From: CAZSMK01 sp964608095
Lineage (GTDB): Bacteria; Sumerlaeota; Sumerlaeia; MWCT01; JAGHBZ01
Length of the DNA: 64,000 nucleotides
Assembly (NCBI GenBank): GCA_964608095.1
Contig: CAZSMK010000102.1
Span: 13,056 to 77,055, forward strand
Reading direction: 5' to 3'
Position 1 is the first letter of the stretch. Each line of letters begins with the position of its first letter. Below the pieces are notes generated by a model. The model saw only the letters and a list, made by a program, of their open reading frames with translations. It did not search any database and had not been told where the DNA came from. Made by a program: the position numbers and the translations under genes. Below, piece after piece: positions 44,182 to 53,255 of the stretch.

Positions 44182-45383
44182 TTCTTGCCTTTCTTTTTAT
44201 GGGTTAATAAGCGCGTAGGTTTGCGGAAAATCGGCAGACGCACCGTGAATTCGGTTCCTTTATCAACATGGCTTAGCACCTCTATTTCACCCTCGTGTTC
44301 CTGGATCACCCGGTACACGATAAAGAGTCCCAACCCTGATCCATAATCTTTTGTGGTAAAATAGGGTTCAAAGATTCGATGAATATCGTCTTCGGTCATT
44401 CCCTTACCGTTGTCTTCTATCGTAACTGAAATATATGAATCGTGCGAAGAAGTTATCATCTTGATTTCGGGGTTTTCATTGGTAAGAGCCTCGATGCTGT
44501 TTTTGATGATATTGAAAAATGACTGGCGTATAAGAGTTTCGTCAGCCTTGATCTCCGGCAAATCAGGTTCGTAATCTCGTTTCAGCTCGATGCCCTTCTC
44601 CGCTAATTCCGGTTTGATCGTTTCTATGATCTCATCGAGAATCTTATTGACGTTACAAATCTTGAGTTGCAAACGTAAGGGACGAACCGCAGTCATGAAA
44701 TCATTTACGATCAAGGTCAACCGTTGTATTTCTTCCTGAATTATATCCAGTGATTCCGTTATATGTTTATATTCCGGAATTTTCTTTTTTAAATGTTTGT
44801 CCTTTTGAATTTCGCGCTTGATAAGCTGGGCATGAATATTGAGCGCATTCAAGGGATTCTTGATTTCGTGTGCGATACCTGCGGTTAATGTTGCAAGTGA
44901 TTCAAGCCTTCTCTGCCGAAATAGCGCTTGCTCACGCTGTTTCGCTTCGCTTATGTCGCTGAGTATAAACACAAATGAGGTGATTTCGTCGGTCTCTTCA
45001 TCAGACAGGGGAATGACCGTAAAAAGATACGTAGCGTTTCGGGGGAACTCGACCTTGACCTCGCACGTCCCGACTTCACCACGCTCCGGTATTGTGAATT
45101 CCCGGATTTTCTTCAGCAAATTCAGGTCTTTTATCACTTCAACTAAGGGAGAGCCAAGCAGGCGCAGATCCGAGCGAATACCAAGCAAGCGATATGCCGA
45201 ACGGTTCACAAACAGGATTCGCGATTCCATGTCGGTCACGATCAGCCCTTCAACGAGGGAATGGAAGACCCGCTCAAGAAAAGACCGCTCCTCCCAGAGA
45301 TGTTTGACAAACGCCTCGATTTGATTGCGATCGATTTTTTCAAGGCGTGCAATAAATTTTCCGGCAAAAGTCGTTTCTTTCAT
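44178..45383 (-). CDS. PAS-domain sensor histidine kinase
   Basis: 401 residues with no transmembrane segment, so soluble. A PAS domain (about 40-155, SLVEGLIVTDMESRILFVNR) is followed by the HisKA box TAGIAHEIKNPLNALNIHAQ (phospho-acceptor His near 175) and an ATPase domain: NIIKNSIEAL, DNGKGMTEDD, FTTKDYGSGLGLFIVYRV. It would phosphorylate the adjoining NtrC-type regulator. A cytoplasmic signal is likely. The start (ATG 45383) has only a weak ribosome site. Confidence 0.93.
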   Translation of the reverse strand: MKETTFAGKFIARLEKIDRNQIEAFVKHLWEERSFLERVFHSLVEGLIVTDMESRILFVNRSAYRLLGIRSDLRLLGSPLVEVIKDLNLLKKIREFTIPERGEVGTCEVKVEFPRNATYLFTVIPLSDEETDEITSFVFILSDISEAKQREQALFRQRRLESLATLTAGIAHEIKNPLNALNIHAQLIKREIQKDKHLKKKIPEYKHITESLDIIQEEIQRLTLIVNDFMTAVRPLRLQLKICNVNKILDEIIETIKPELAEKGIELKRDYEPDLPEIKADETLIRQSFFNIIKNSIEALTNENPEIKMITSSHDSYISVTIEDNGKGMTEDDIHRIFEPYFTTKDYGSGLGLFIVYRVIQEHEGEIEVLSHVDKGTEFTVRLPIFRKPTRLLTHKKKGKK

Positions 45384-45628
45384 TTCTTATCCGTGTTCAT
45401 AGTATAAACATTTGGCTCATAAGTAGTTATAATAATATTTTTACGCGATCGTCTTCAATGAAATTTCGAAACCACTTTCCATAATTGGTATAAAATATTC
45501 CGTAATCAAAGATAACATGAAAGACGCTTAGCTGAGGCAAGGGAATGGTCAGAGTTCTATTTATCTTGAGAAAAGATTGTCAGACCGGATAAGGTTAAAT
45601 GTATCTCGAGGTTGGAGGATTAAACGAC

Positions 45629-47122
45629 ATGAAAAAATTTAGCCCGGAACATGCACGTGCCATAATGGAGTTGATTCAGCAACGCCGTGAAGAAATCATT
45701 CGCGATACTGCTACTCTTCTTAGCTTTAAAACCATAAGCTCACGAGACGGTATAGATTCTGAAACCAGGATTGAATTCAAGAAAGCGTTTGACTTCATCG
45801 AGGAGTTAAGCCGGCGTCTTGGCTTCGATTTCAGGATGTTGGAAGACAAAGTCGGGATTGTTGAAGTGACGGCGCCTGAAAAGAATAGTGAGACCATTGG
45901 GGTCTTACTTCATATCGATGTCATGCCTCCCGGTAAAAGTCAATGGCGGTATCCCCCTTTTGGCGGAAAGGTAGAGGAAGGAAAGATCTGGGGTAGGGGA
46001 GCCCAGGATGACAAGGGCCCTATCATTGCGTCTATGTATGGTCTCTGGGCTGCATGTGAAATTGAAGGAAGGGATAAGTTGGCACGCTCATGTCGTCTTA
46101 TTATCGGTACACAGGAAGAGACCGGAGATTGGGGAGATATCCATTTTTACAAACAAAAAGAAGGCGCGCCTGCCTTCTGTGTTGTTCCGGATGCTGAATT
46201 TCCCGTTATTAACGCAGAGAAGGGGATGATAAACGCGGAACTCTCCCTTGAATGGGATGACGATGCTCGGTCAGACACAATCGAGTCGTCTCTGGAATCA
46301 TTGATTTCGGGCGAGCGGGCTAATATGGTACCTGATCTTGCCACCCTCGTTCTCAAACCACTAAAAGAATCGGCAGCGCAAAAGATAGAAGAACATGTCA
46401 AATCGTTTCAGGAAAAACATGAACAGGCGGAACTACAAGTCGAGAATCAGAACGGAGACATCATTATCCAGTTTAAGGGCTCGACTGCTCATGGCAGCAG
46501 ACCGTTTGAGGGTCATAACGCCGCTTTAGACGCACTACAATTTCTGTTATTTGTAGACGTAGTTCCACCTGAACTTTCCCGCTTTATCGAGTTCGTAAAA
46601 TCTGCGGGCGAATCTATCTGGGGTGACCGTCTGGGAATAAAAAGCGAACATTATTTTGTCGGAAAAACCACATCCGCACTCGGTATGCTCGGGTTCGATA
46701 AGGGAAAAGCGAGTGTGATATTTAACATCAGGAATACCCTCGGCATGTCGGTCAATTCGGTTGAGGAAAAGATTTTGTCCGTTATCGAAACCTTTAAAGA
46801 CAGCACAGGTGTAGAAATACAATATCAGCGCAAGAGTGCGGGGACTGAGCCGCTTTTCGTCGATCCTCAAAAATTCAAACATTTCATCGATCCTTTACAG
46901 TTTGCCTACGAAACGGTAACCGGCAAGGAATCCGAGTTGAAAGCAATCGGTGGCACTACGTTTGCCAAAGCCTTTCCGAGCGCGGTTAGTTTCGGTCCAG
47001 TCCTTCTTGATGAGGAGGCAGAAATGGCTCATCAGGTGAATGAACATGTGGCTGTTGATCATCAAATTCGTAACACTCAAATTTATGGTATTGCCATCTG
47101 GGGACTGATCGGATCAGCGTGA
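45629..47122 (+). CDS. M20-family dipeptidase (PepV/Sapep-like)
   Basis: 497 residues from ATG 45629, which has GGAGG (45614-45618) upstream; an in-frame ATG at 45599 has none. Metal-binding residues: GVLLHIDVMPPGKSQW, GRGAQDDKGPIIAS, GTQEETGDWG with catalytic Glu pair, PDAEFPVINAEKG, and C-terminal AHQVNEH. Zn-dependent Sapep/PepV peptidases cleave dipeptides in the cytoplasm. The long lid domain (about 210-340) is as in relatives. It is followed at 31 bases by the cyclo-ligase gene. Confidence 0.92.
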   Translation: MKKFSPEHARAIMELIQQRREEIIRDTATLLSFKTISSRDGIDSETRIEFKKAFDFIEELSRRLGFDFRMLEDKVGIVEVTAPEKNSETIGVLLHIDVMPPGKSQWRYPPFGGKVEEGKIWGRGAQDDKGPIIASMYGLWAACEIEGRDKLARSCRLIIGTQEETGDWGDIHFYKQKEGAPAFCVVPDAEFPVINAEKGMINAELSLEWDDDARSDTIESSLESLISGERANMVPDLATLVLKPLKESAAQKIEEHVKSFQEKHEQAELQVENQNGDIIIQFKGSTAHGSRPFEGHNAALDALQFLLFVDVVPPELSRFIEFVKSAGESIWGDRLGIKSEHYFVGKTTSALGMLGFDKGKASVIFNIRNTLGMSVNSVEEKILSVIETFKDSTGVEIQYQRKSAGTEPLFVDPQKFKHFIDPLQFAYETVTGKESELKAIGGTTFAKAFPSAVSFGPVLLDEEAEMAHQVNEHVAVDHQIRNTQIYGIAIWGLIGSA

Positions 47123-47152
47123 TCATCCGCGCCTTTTCACAAGCGGGATTAA

Positions 47153-47746
47153 ATGCATACAAAATCAGAACTGCGAAAAGAATTCTTACAAAAACGACGT
47201 GAAATCCCCTCTGAGATTAAAGAACAATGGGATGCCCGGATCTTTGAGAACCTGCAACGTTTCTCACCGCTGAGAGACGCGCGCTGCATTATGACGTATG
47301 TCTCTTTCAATAAAGAAGTAGATACAAGAAGGTTGATCGAATTTCTTCTCTCTCATGGGAAAAGGGTTGCGATACCTCAGACCGACCCTACCGCTCATAC
47401 CATCGCTCCGGGAGAAATATTCAATCTCGAGGAAGATATATGCCCGGGACCCTTCAAAATCCCGGAACCACCCGTCGAACGATTTCGGCTCGTGGATATT
47501 CGAGAAATCCAAATTCACATAGTCCCCGGAATAGTATTTGACTTGAGGGGACACAGGCTCGGGTACAGCGGCGGATTTTACGACCGGTTCCTTGCAACTG
47601 TGCCGGAAAATGTTCCTACGGTCGGGCTTGCTTTTGAGTCACAAATCGTTGATTTTTTACCCATAGATCCATGGGATATAAATGTTAAATTCATTGTGAG
47701 TGAAAAACGAATAGTCAATTGTGGAGAAGAATCACAATTAAAATAA
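47153..47746 (+). CDS. 5-formyltetrahydrofolate cyclo-ligase
   Basis: 197 residues, full length. It converts 5-formyl-THF to methenyl-THF with ATP, recovering folate. Recognised by an N-terminal KSELRKEFLQKRREIPSE, a central region with VDTRRLIEFLLSHGKRVA and the conserved C-terminal PGIVFDLRGHRLGYSGGFYD, which binds ATP and folate. ATG 47153, coupled by a 31-base gap to the dipeptidase gene. Confidence 0.93.
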   Translation: MHTKSELRKEFLQKRREIPSEIKEQWDARIFENLQRFSPLRDARCIMTYVSFNKEVDTRRLIEFLLSHGKRVAIPQTDPTAHTIAPGEIFNLEEDICPGPFKIPEPPVERFRLVDIREIQIHIVPGIVFDLRGHRLGYSGGFYDRFLATVPENVPTVGLAFESQIVDFLPIDPWDINVKFIVSEKRIVNCGEESQLK

Positions 47747-47831
47747 AGAAAAAATGTTGCGTATTATTTCATAGGGATGGTAAACATAGATTTAGATTTC
47801 ATGTGCATTAACAGGGGAACAAAGCAAAGAT

Positions 47832-48707
47832 ATGGGTAAGATAAAAATCACAAAAAAAGAACTCAAGGAAGACGAAGTAAAGACCTTTTTGGTAAGGGCT
47901 TCAACTTATCTCAAAGAAAACTATACAATCGTCATAATCGCTATTGCTGTAATAGTCGTGGCATTTATCGGTTTCAACCTCTACAGGTACAGGCAAAATC
48001 TCGTACTTGAAGAATCGAATAAATTGTTCACCTTTGCTATCAATTTATATGAACGAGGTCTGATGACGGAAGAAGAGGCGCAGCGCCGTGAAGAATATCT
48101 TCGTGAGGCTATACGTAACTGTGAACAGATTCTTCGCGATTACCCCAACGCAGATATCGCTCCAATCGCACTTTATCTCCAGGGGAATGCATACTACCTT
48201 TTAAACGATTTCGATCAATCTATCACAATTTTTCAGCAATACATAGAAACTACTCCGAACAACATCGAGAAGGCAAAAGGGTATGCCGCTCTGGGTTATG
48301 CCTTTGAGAACAAATTCTTCTATGAACGTACAGACCAGAGTATCCTTGACCAGGCAATGCGCGCATACGAGCGTGCAATCGACCTTGGCGGAGACTCGTA
48401 CATTGCGTACGAAGCGATGCTTTCCAAGGCACGATTACTCGAACTCATGGACCAGAAAGAAAAAGCGGTCGAGATTTATGAGAAGGTAATGGCAGACCGA
48501 AAACATGTTGTCGAGGATTTTCAAAAGCGCGTTGCGAATCTCAAGGAAAAGGGTATGGATAAAACGCTTGAAGAAGAGATCGTGTATCAAATAAATAATG
48601 CACTTCAGCTTTTCACATTTTATAAAAGCGCTGAACTTGAACTCGTAAGACTCGAGGGCAGCAGCCCTGAGCTACCGGACGCGGAAGAAACATTGGTAGC
48701 GGAGTGA
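47832..48707 (+). CDS. Single-pass membrane TPR protein
   Basis: 291 residues. A short cytoplasmic N-terminus (about 35 residues with many Lys) leads to one membrane helix (YTIVIIAIAVIVVAFIGF), and the periplasmic remainder carries TPR-like helices (CEQILRDYPNADIAPIAL, SITIFQQYIETTPNNIEKAK). This is the layout of YfgM-like and related envelope chaperone or scaffold proteins. A GGGGAA box is upstream. It is transcribed towards the riboflavin operon, which has its own riboswitch. Confidence 0.75.
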   Translation: MGKIKITKKELKEDEVKTFLVRASTYLKENYTIVIIAIAVIVVAFIGFNLYRYRQNLVLEESNKLFTFAINLYERGLMTEEEAQRREEYLREAIRNCEQILRDYPNADIAPIALYLQGNAYYLLNDFDQSITIFQQYIETTPNNIEKAKGYAALGYAFENKFFYERTDQSILDQAMRAYERAIDLGGDSYIAYEAMLSKARLLELMDQKEKAVEIYEKVMADRKHVVEDFQKRVANLKEKGMDKTLEEEIVYQINNALQLFTFYKSAELELVRLEGSSPELPDAEETLVAE

Positions 48708-48728
48708 TTCTTTGAAATAATAATGACA

Positions 48729-48858
48729 GGTGCTTTTGGGGACAGGTGAAATTCCGTACCGGCGGTTAAAGCCCGCGAATGCTTTCGATTAGTCGAAGGG
48801 ATGGAATCGGTGAAATTCCGGTGCCGACTGTTAAAGTCAGGATGGGAAAAAGTACACC
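48729..48858 (+). ncRNA. FMN riboswitch (RFN element)
   Basis: The conserved core is present in order: GGGGACAGGTGAAATTCCGT, ACCGGCGGTTAAAGCCCGCG, then after a variable arm GGTGAAATTCCGGTGCCGAC, TGTTAAAGTCAGGATGGGA. P1 is formed by GGTGCTT (48729-48735) and AGTACACC (48851-48858). It binds FMN and lies 80 bases upstream of ribE. Recognised from the known RFN consensus. Confidence 0.97.
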
Positions 48859-48873
48859 TGCGTTCACTTTATG

Positions 48874-48910
48874 AAAAACCCCATAAGCGCTATTCTTCTG
48901 GGGTTTTTTT
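48874..48910 (+). terminator. Terminator of the FMN riboswitch expression platform
   Basis: CCCCATAAG and CTTCTGGGG form a stem flanked by AAAAA and TTTTTTT, 16 bases after the riboswitch P1 and 27 before the ribE ATG. FMN binding should favour this hairpin. Confidence 0.88.
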
Positions 48911-48936
48911 ATTGAGTACGAGGCTTTTTTTCAAAC

Positions 48937-49578
48937 ATGTTTACAGGACTCATAGAAGCGATAGGCAAAGTGACCGGTACAACACTAACATCAGGTGTCC
49001 TGCGCCTATCGATTGAACCGGTATCACCTTATCCCGATGACTGGAATCCGGTTATCGGTGAAAGCATAAGCATAGACGGCGTTTGTTTGACCGTTGTGAA
49101 GGTCAGCAACAATGAATTTACGGTGGATGTATCGAGTGAGACGCGTAACAAAACTACACTCAATCTTTTGAGAGCGAACGATTACGTCAACATCGAGCGT
49201 GCACTAAGGGTAGGCGACCGGTTTGGAGGACACTTTGTCTCCGGTCATGTTGATGGAGTAACCACTTTGCGATCAATCGCACAAATGGGCGATAACCGGC
49301 TTCTCGAAGTAAATCTCCAACAAAAATTCTTGAAGCAGGTTATTCTCGAAGGCTCGATTACGCTCGATGGGATAAGTCTCACCATCGCAGAGATCAAACC
49401 GCGGTCGTTTACGGTTTCAGTGATTCCTTATACCTATCGCCAAACTACGTTGAGTCGAAAACAACCGGGCAGCCCGCTGAATGTCGAATTGGATATGATC
49501 GGTAAATATGTAAGCCGCATGCTTGGTGCACAAGATAGAATAAGTGAAGATTTATTGCGTTCAAGCGGCTTTATGTAA
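48937..49578 (+). CDS. ribE: Riboflavin synthase alpha chain
   Basis: 213 residues, the usual length. Two tandem lumazine-binding repeats: the N-terminal one starts MFTGLIEAIGKV, with SIDGVCLTVV; the second has the HFVSGHVDGVTTL turn and SITLDGISLTIAE. It dismutates two lumazine molecules to riboflavin. First gene of the operon, 27 bases after the terminator arm. No ribD is nearby; that step must be encoded elsewhere. Confidence 0.96.
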   Translation: MFTGLIEAIGKVTGTTLTSGVLRLSIEPVSPYPDDWNPVIGESISIDGVCLTVVKVSNNEFTVDVSSETRNKTTLNLLRANDYVNIERALRVGDRFGGHFVSGHVDGVTTLRSIAQMGDNRLLEVNLQQKFLKQVILEGSITLDGISLTIAEIKPRSFTVSVIPYTYRQTTLSRKQPGSPLNVELDMIGKYVSRMLGAQDRISEDLLRSSGFM

Positions 49579-49601
49579 AACTTTATATAAAAGAGGTTAA
49601 A

Positions 49602-50870
49602 ATGAATAAAAAGAAGGAAAAACATAGTCGCATAATAGGAGTGAAAGAGGCTCTCGAAGAGTTCAGGATGGGCAAGATGGTCATCATGGTGGATGATGAA
49701 GACCGGGAAAACGAAGGCGATTTCGTCATCCCCGCTGAACTCGCTTCTCCTGAAATTATCAATTTCATGATTAAAAAAGGTGGGGGGCTTGTCTGTGTCG
49801 CCACGACAACCGAGCGATTGCGGGAGTTGGCTCTTGAACCAATGGTAGGCGACAATACATCACGGGAAGGGACGAATTTCGCTGTTGCCGTTGATGCACA
49901 CGAAGGGACGACTACAGGTATTTCCGCACATGACCGGGCACGTACTGTCCAGGTATTTACAGATGATGGTGCAACACCAGACGATCTTATAAAACCCGGA
50001 CATGTGTTCCCGCTTGGAGCCCGTCCCGGCGGTGTCCTACAGCGCGCCGGACATACTGAAGGTGCGGTCGATCTTACCAGAATGGCGGGATTCAAACCTG
50101 CTGCCGTGATTTGTGAAATTCTCAATGACGACGGGACTGTGGCGCGGCTGCCTGACCTCATCGAGTGCGCAAAACTCCATGACCTCAAAATTATCACCAT
50201 CAGGGATATTATTGCGTATCGCCTTCGGACAGAACACCTTGTTAAATGTGTCGTCACGACCAAGCTGCCTAATATGTATGGTCTCTGGGACCTGTATCTT
50301 TACGAGCAATCAATTACGGGCGAACTTCATGTAGCAATTGTCATGGGTGACCCTGAGACGTTTCAGCACAGTGAAGAGGGTATTCTGGTGAGGGTGCATT
50401 CCCAGTGTTTTACCGGCGATACACTGGGTTCACTCCGCTGCGATTGCGGCCCGCAGCTTCATAAGGCAATGGAGATGATCGGCAGAGAAGGTAGGGGAGT
50501 CGTTCTCTACCTCGGACAGGAGGGACGCGGCATAGGGTTGAAACACAAAATCCTTGCATATAAACTCCAGGACCACGGCAGAGATACGGTTGAAGCAAAT
50601 GAGGAACTGGGCTTCAAGGCTGACCTGCGCGAATATGGTACCGGCGCTCAAATTCTTGTCGATCTCGGGCTGAAAAAAATTCGGTTGCTCACCAACAATC
50701 CCAGAAAAATTATCGGAATTGCAGGATATGGCCTGGAAGTCGTAAAGCGCGAGCCTCTTGTCGTGGGCACTCATGCCTTTAATATTGAATATATACGCAC
50801 AAAAAAGGAGAAGATGGGACATATCATCGACGATGTGCTTTTAAATAAAACCATAGAGGAGGATTCATAA
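49602..50870 (+). CDS. ribBA: Bifunctional DHBP synthase / GTP cyclohydrolase II
   Basis: 422 residues. The N-terminal half makes 3,4-dihydroxy-2-butanone 4-phosphate (VDDEDRENEGDFVIPAE with the acidic active site, and RAGHTEGAVDLTR). The C-terminal half is GTP cyclohydrolase II, with zinc ligands in VHSQCFTGDTLGSLRCDCG and GQEGRGIGLKHKI. Together these provide both precursors of lumazine. It starts 23 bases after ribE. Confidence 0.97.
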   Translation: MNKKKEKHSRIIGVKEALEEFRMGKMVIMVDDEDRENEGDFVIPAELASPEIINFMIKKGGGLVCVATTTERLRELALEPMVGDNTSREGTNFAVAVDAHEGTTTGISAHDRARTVQVFTDDGATPDDLIKPGHVFPLGARPGGVLQRAGHTEGAVDLTRMAGFKPAAVICEILNDDGTVARLPDLIECAKLHDLKIITIRDIIAYRLRTEHLVKCVVTTKLPNMYGLWDLYLYEQSITGELHVAIVMGDPETFQHSEEGILVRVHSQCFTGDTLGSLRCDCGPQLHKAMEMIGREGRGVVLYLGQEGRGIGLKHKILAYKLQDHGRDTVEANEELGFKADLREYGTGAQILVDLGLKKIRLLTNNPRKIIGIAGYGLEVVKREPLVVGTHAFNIEYIRTKKEKMGHIIDDVLLNKTIEEDS

Positions 50871-50871
50871 G

Positions 50872-51345
50872 ATGGTTAAGAAGCTTGAAGGAACGTTTAC
50901 CGGCAAAGGCTTGAAGTTCGGCATTGTGATCAGCCGATTCAATGATTTTATCAGCTCGAAACTTCTTGAAGGGGCGTTGGATTGCCTGAGAAGACACGAG
51001 GTGAAGGATGACGATGTAACAGTATGCTGGGTTCCAGGTTCATGGGAAATGCCCCTAATTGTCCAGGAGATGTCATCGTCAGGGAAAGTCAATGCCATAA
51101 TCGCGCTTGGTGCGGTTATTCGTGGTGCAACCGATCATTATCAGTACGTGGCTGCTGAAACGACTAAGGGATTAGCGCAGACGTCACTCAAGACCGGTGT
51201 GCCCGTCTCGTTTGGTGTCCTTACAACCGATACCATCGAGCAGGCTATCGAGCGCGCAGGCACCAAAGCCGGAAATAAGGGATTCGACGCCGCTCTTGCT
51301 TCAATTGAGATGGCTAATCTGCTCAAGCAGATAAAAGCGAAATAA
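50872..51345 (+). CDS. ribH: 6,7-dimethyl-8-ribityllumazine synthase
   Basis: 157 residues, standard length. It condenses the butanone phosphate with the pyrimidine to give lumazine, assembling into pentamers or capsids. Motifs: ISRFNDFISSKLLEGA, WVPGSWEMPL, IALGAVIRGATDHYQYV with the catalytic His, and PVSFGVLTTDTIEQAIER. GAGGAGG (50856-50862) precedes ATG 50872 at nine bases, inside the ribBA end. Confidence 0.97.
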   Translation: MVKKLEGTFTGKGLKFGIVISRFNDFISSKLLEGALDCLRRHEVKDDDVTVCWVPGSWEMPLIVQEMSSSGKVNAIIALGAVIRGATDHYQYVAAETTKGLAQTSLKTGVPVSFGVLTTDTIEQAIERAGTKAGNKGFDAALASIEMANLLKQIKAK

Positions 51346-51368
51346 ATTTCTCCAGAGGGGCTTCATTT

Positions 51369-52100
51369 ATGAGTGATGAGAAATATCACTATCCGGCGGT
51401 CACGGTCGATATACTCCTTATTGGATACGACGATCGCGATTTGAAGATTTTGCTCATTGAACGCAAGAATCCTCCTTTTCAAGGACATTGGGCGTTTCCG
51501 GGCGGTTTCATCGAGATTGGCGAATGTCTTGTCGAGAGTGCAGTACGTGAAATGCACGAGGAAACCAGTGTCGAGTTGAATCCTTCAGAAGTGAAACAAT
51601 TTTTCACTGCGGGCGATCCAGGTCGAGATCCCCGTGGTCGGACGATCTCCGTCTGCTACCTGGCGTTTTGTCGTTCGGACAATGTGAACCCGCAGGCTGC
51701 TGATGACGCCCGCTCTCTGCAATGGTTTAATATATCAGAGCCGCCTCCTCTCGCCTTCGATCACCAAGCTATACTGCAGATTGCGCGTCAAAGCATGAAA
51801 GAACGCTTACTGCTCACACCTTCCGATATGCTTCGCAAACTACTTCCTGCTACCTTTACCCTGCCCCAGTTCCAACGCTTGATCGAACTTATCACGGGAG
51901 CAACGCTGAATACTGAACAGCTGGATAAACTCGCGGGACCTGAAGGGTATATCAAACCTGTAGCGGGAAAAACGGGAGCAGAATCTCTTTTTGAATTTAC
52001 GGAAGGGAAAGCACACGAAGCAGGCCTTCTCTTGTTTCTCACAATGTCCGTCTTGGACCTTGGAGTGCTCGGGTTACTGTTTAATCCTTTCTCAAAATAA
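51369..52100 (+). CDS. NUDIX hydrolase with NrtR-like C-terminal part
   Basis: 243 residues. The NUDIX box GGFIEIGECLVESAVREMHE is followed by ETSVEL, where the usual Gly is Ser. The family hydrolyses nucleoside diphosphate derivatives; the part after residue 150 (MLRKLLPATFTLPQFQRLIE) resembles the winged helix of NrtR-type regulators (NAD-related). The last 35 residues depart from that pattern: a hydrophobic segment (LLLFLTMSVLDLGVLGLLF) replaces the usual end. A frameshift or an extension could explain this. AGAGGGG precedes the ATG. Catalytic or regulatory role cannot be decided. Confidence 0.78.
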   Translation: MSDEKYHYPAVTVDILLIGYDDRDLKILLIERKNPPFQGHWAFPGGFIEIGECLVESAVREMHEETSVELNPSEVKQFFTAGDPGRDPRGRTISVCYLAFCRSDNVNPQAADDARSLQWFNISEPPPLAFDHQAILQIARQSMKERLLLTPSDMLRKLLPATFTLPQFQRLIELITGATLNTEQLDKLAGPEGYIKPVAGKTGAESLFEFTEGKAHEAGLLLFLTMSVLDLGVLGLLFNPFSK

Positions 52101-52166
52101 AAGGAAAAATTATTCTTACATTGCGCTCTCACTTCGAATACCTTCCCTGGCGAATCGCAGGCCCGG

Positions 52167-52844
52167 ATGGCGGAGCAGGAACCTTTGATACCCAAACACG
52201 GCGGATATCGGAATCTCAAGAGTTTTCAGCTGGCGCAGCTGGTGTATGATGTCACGGTACGGTTCTGTGATCGCTATATCGACAGGCGAAGCCGGACGCA
52301 CGACCAGATGGTGCAGGCGGCGCGTTCAGGTGTGCAGAACATCGCCGAGGGAAGCCAGGCTTCGGGCACCTCGAAGAAGATGGAATTGAAGCTAACGAAC
52401 ATAGCGCGTGCGAGCCTTGAAGAGCTGCGGTTTGACTATGAAGATTTTCTGCGCCAGCGGGGACTGCCTATCCTGCCGCCTGAACATCCGGCACTGATGC
52501 GCTTTAAGAAGAAACGCTGCTCAACTCTCGAAGAAGTTCGTGCCTGGATGGAAGAGGAACAGTATATTTCACAGAAGAATCGCAAAAAGGCTCACAGACA
52601 CACACGTACTATCACAGACAATCTCGATGATTCAAATAAAGATTCGTCAGTGCCGGTAAGCGCTGGTCAGTGTCAGTCTCTGACTTCTTCAGCGCTGGCG
52701 GCTAACGCCGCACTATCGCTGCTCAATATATGCTGTTATCTCCTCGACCGCCAGATCGCGGCTCAGGCGGAATCGTTCGAGAAACAGGGCGGGTTCACCG
52801 AGCGGTTGTACCGAACCCAAACATCGAGGAGACGGGCTGAATGA
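52167..52844 (+). CDS. Four-helix-bundle suffix-domain protein
   Basis: 225 residues. The N-terminal half is an S23-like four-helix bundle (VRFCDRYIDRRSRTHDQMVQ, AARSGVQNIAEGSQASGTSK), and the C-terminal part has the suffix motif LLDRQIAAQAESF and GGFTERLYR, as in the TIGR04258-like family. Relatives are common beside type I restriction genes. The final RTQTSRRRAE is read in another frame from the adjoining HsdR remnant, so the natural C-terminus may be altered. No ribosome site is evident at ATG 52167. Confidence 0.8.
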   Translation: MAEQEPLIPKHGGYRNLKSFQLAQLVYDVTVRFCDRYIDRRSRTHDQMVQAARSGVQNIAEGSQASGTSKKMELKLTNIARASLEELRFDYEDFLRQRGLPILPPEHPALMRFKKKRCSTLEEVRAWMEEEQYISQKNRKKAHRHTRTITDNLDDSNKDSSVPVSAGQCQSLTSSALAANAALSLLNICCYLLDRQIAAQAESFEKQGGFTERLYRTQTSRRRAE

Positions 52845-53121
52845 CGACGAAGTCGCCTTCTACGACGCGCTTGCAGATAACAAACGCCCACGGTACATTA
52901 TGGGCGACAAAAAACTCAGGGTTCTTGCAAAAGAGCTGATTGAGCGCGTTAGAAAAAGCGTGACCATTGATTGGCAAATAAGGAAAAGCGTCAGGACAAA
53001 GGGCCGCGTTATGGCAAAACGAATCGTGCGCAAATACGGATACCCTCCCGATATGCAACAACGCGCCACGGAGCTGGTTTTTGAACAAGCCGAAATCCTT
53101 TGCGACGTATGGATAGAGTAG
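52820..53121 (+). pseudogene. hsdR: HsdR C-terminal remnant (type I restriction endonuclease)
   Basis: An open stretch after 52834 reads GLNDDEVAFYDALADN, then MGDKKLRVLAKELIERVRKS, VTIDWQIRKSVRTKGRVMAK, RIVRKYGYPPDMQQRATELV, closely resembling the C-terminal end of HsdR subunits. Just before, NIEETG fits the preceding HsdR block in a different frame (one base missing near 52837). The rest of HsdR (helicase and nuclease parts), hsdM and hsdS are absent. Residues from ATG 52900 could at most make a 73-residue fragment. Confidence 0.75.
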
Positions 53122-53148
53122 GAATGGAATTTCATCTTTTTAACTGCA

Positions 53149-53188
53149 TACAGGAGTGCCGATAGACTTGATGCTATAAGCAGGAGAA
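53149..53188 (+). repeat. Interspersed repeat, copy 3 (diverged)
   Basis: ACAGGAGTGCCGATAGACTT followed by GATGCTATAAGCAGGAGAA, the same core and order as copies at 13028 and 15453, just after the HsdR remnant. Confidence 0.6.
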
Positions 53189-53255
53189 AAAAGCAATTGC
53201 TCGTTTATTGTGGGGGGCAAAAAACGCGCTGAATAGGCCTTTGGTAGATTAAGGA

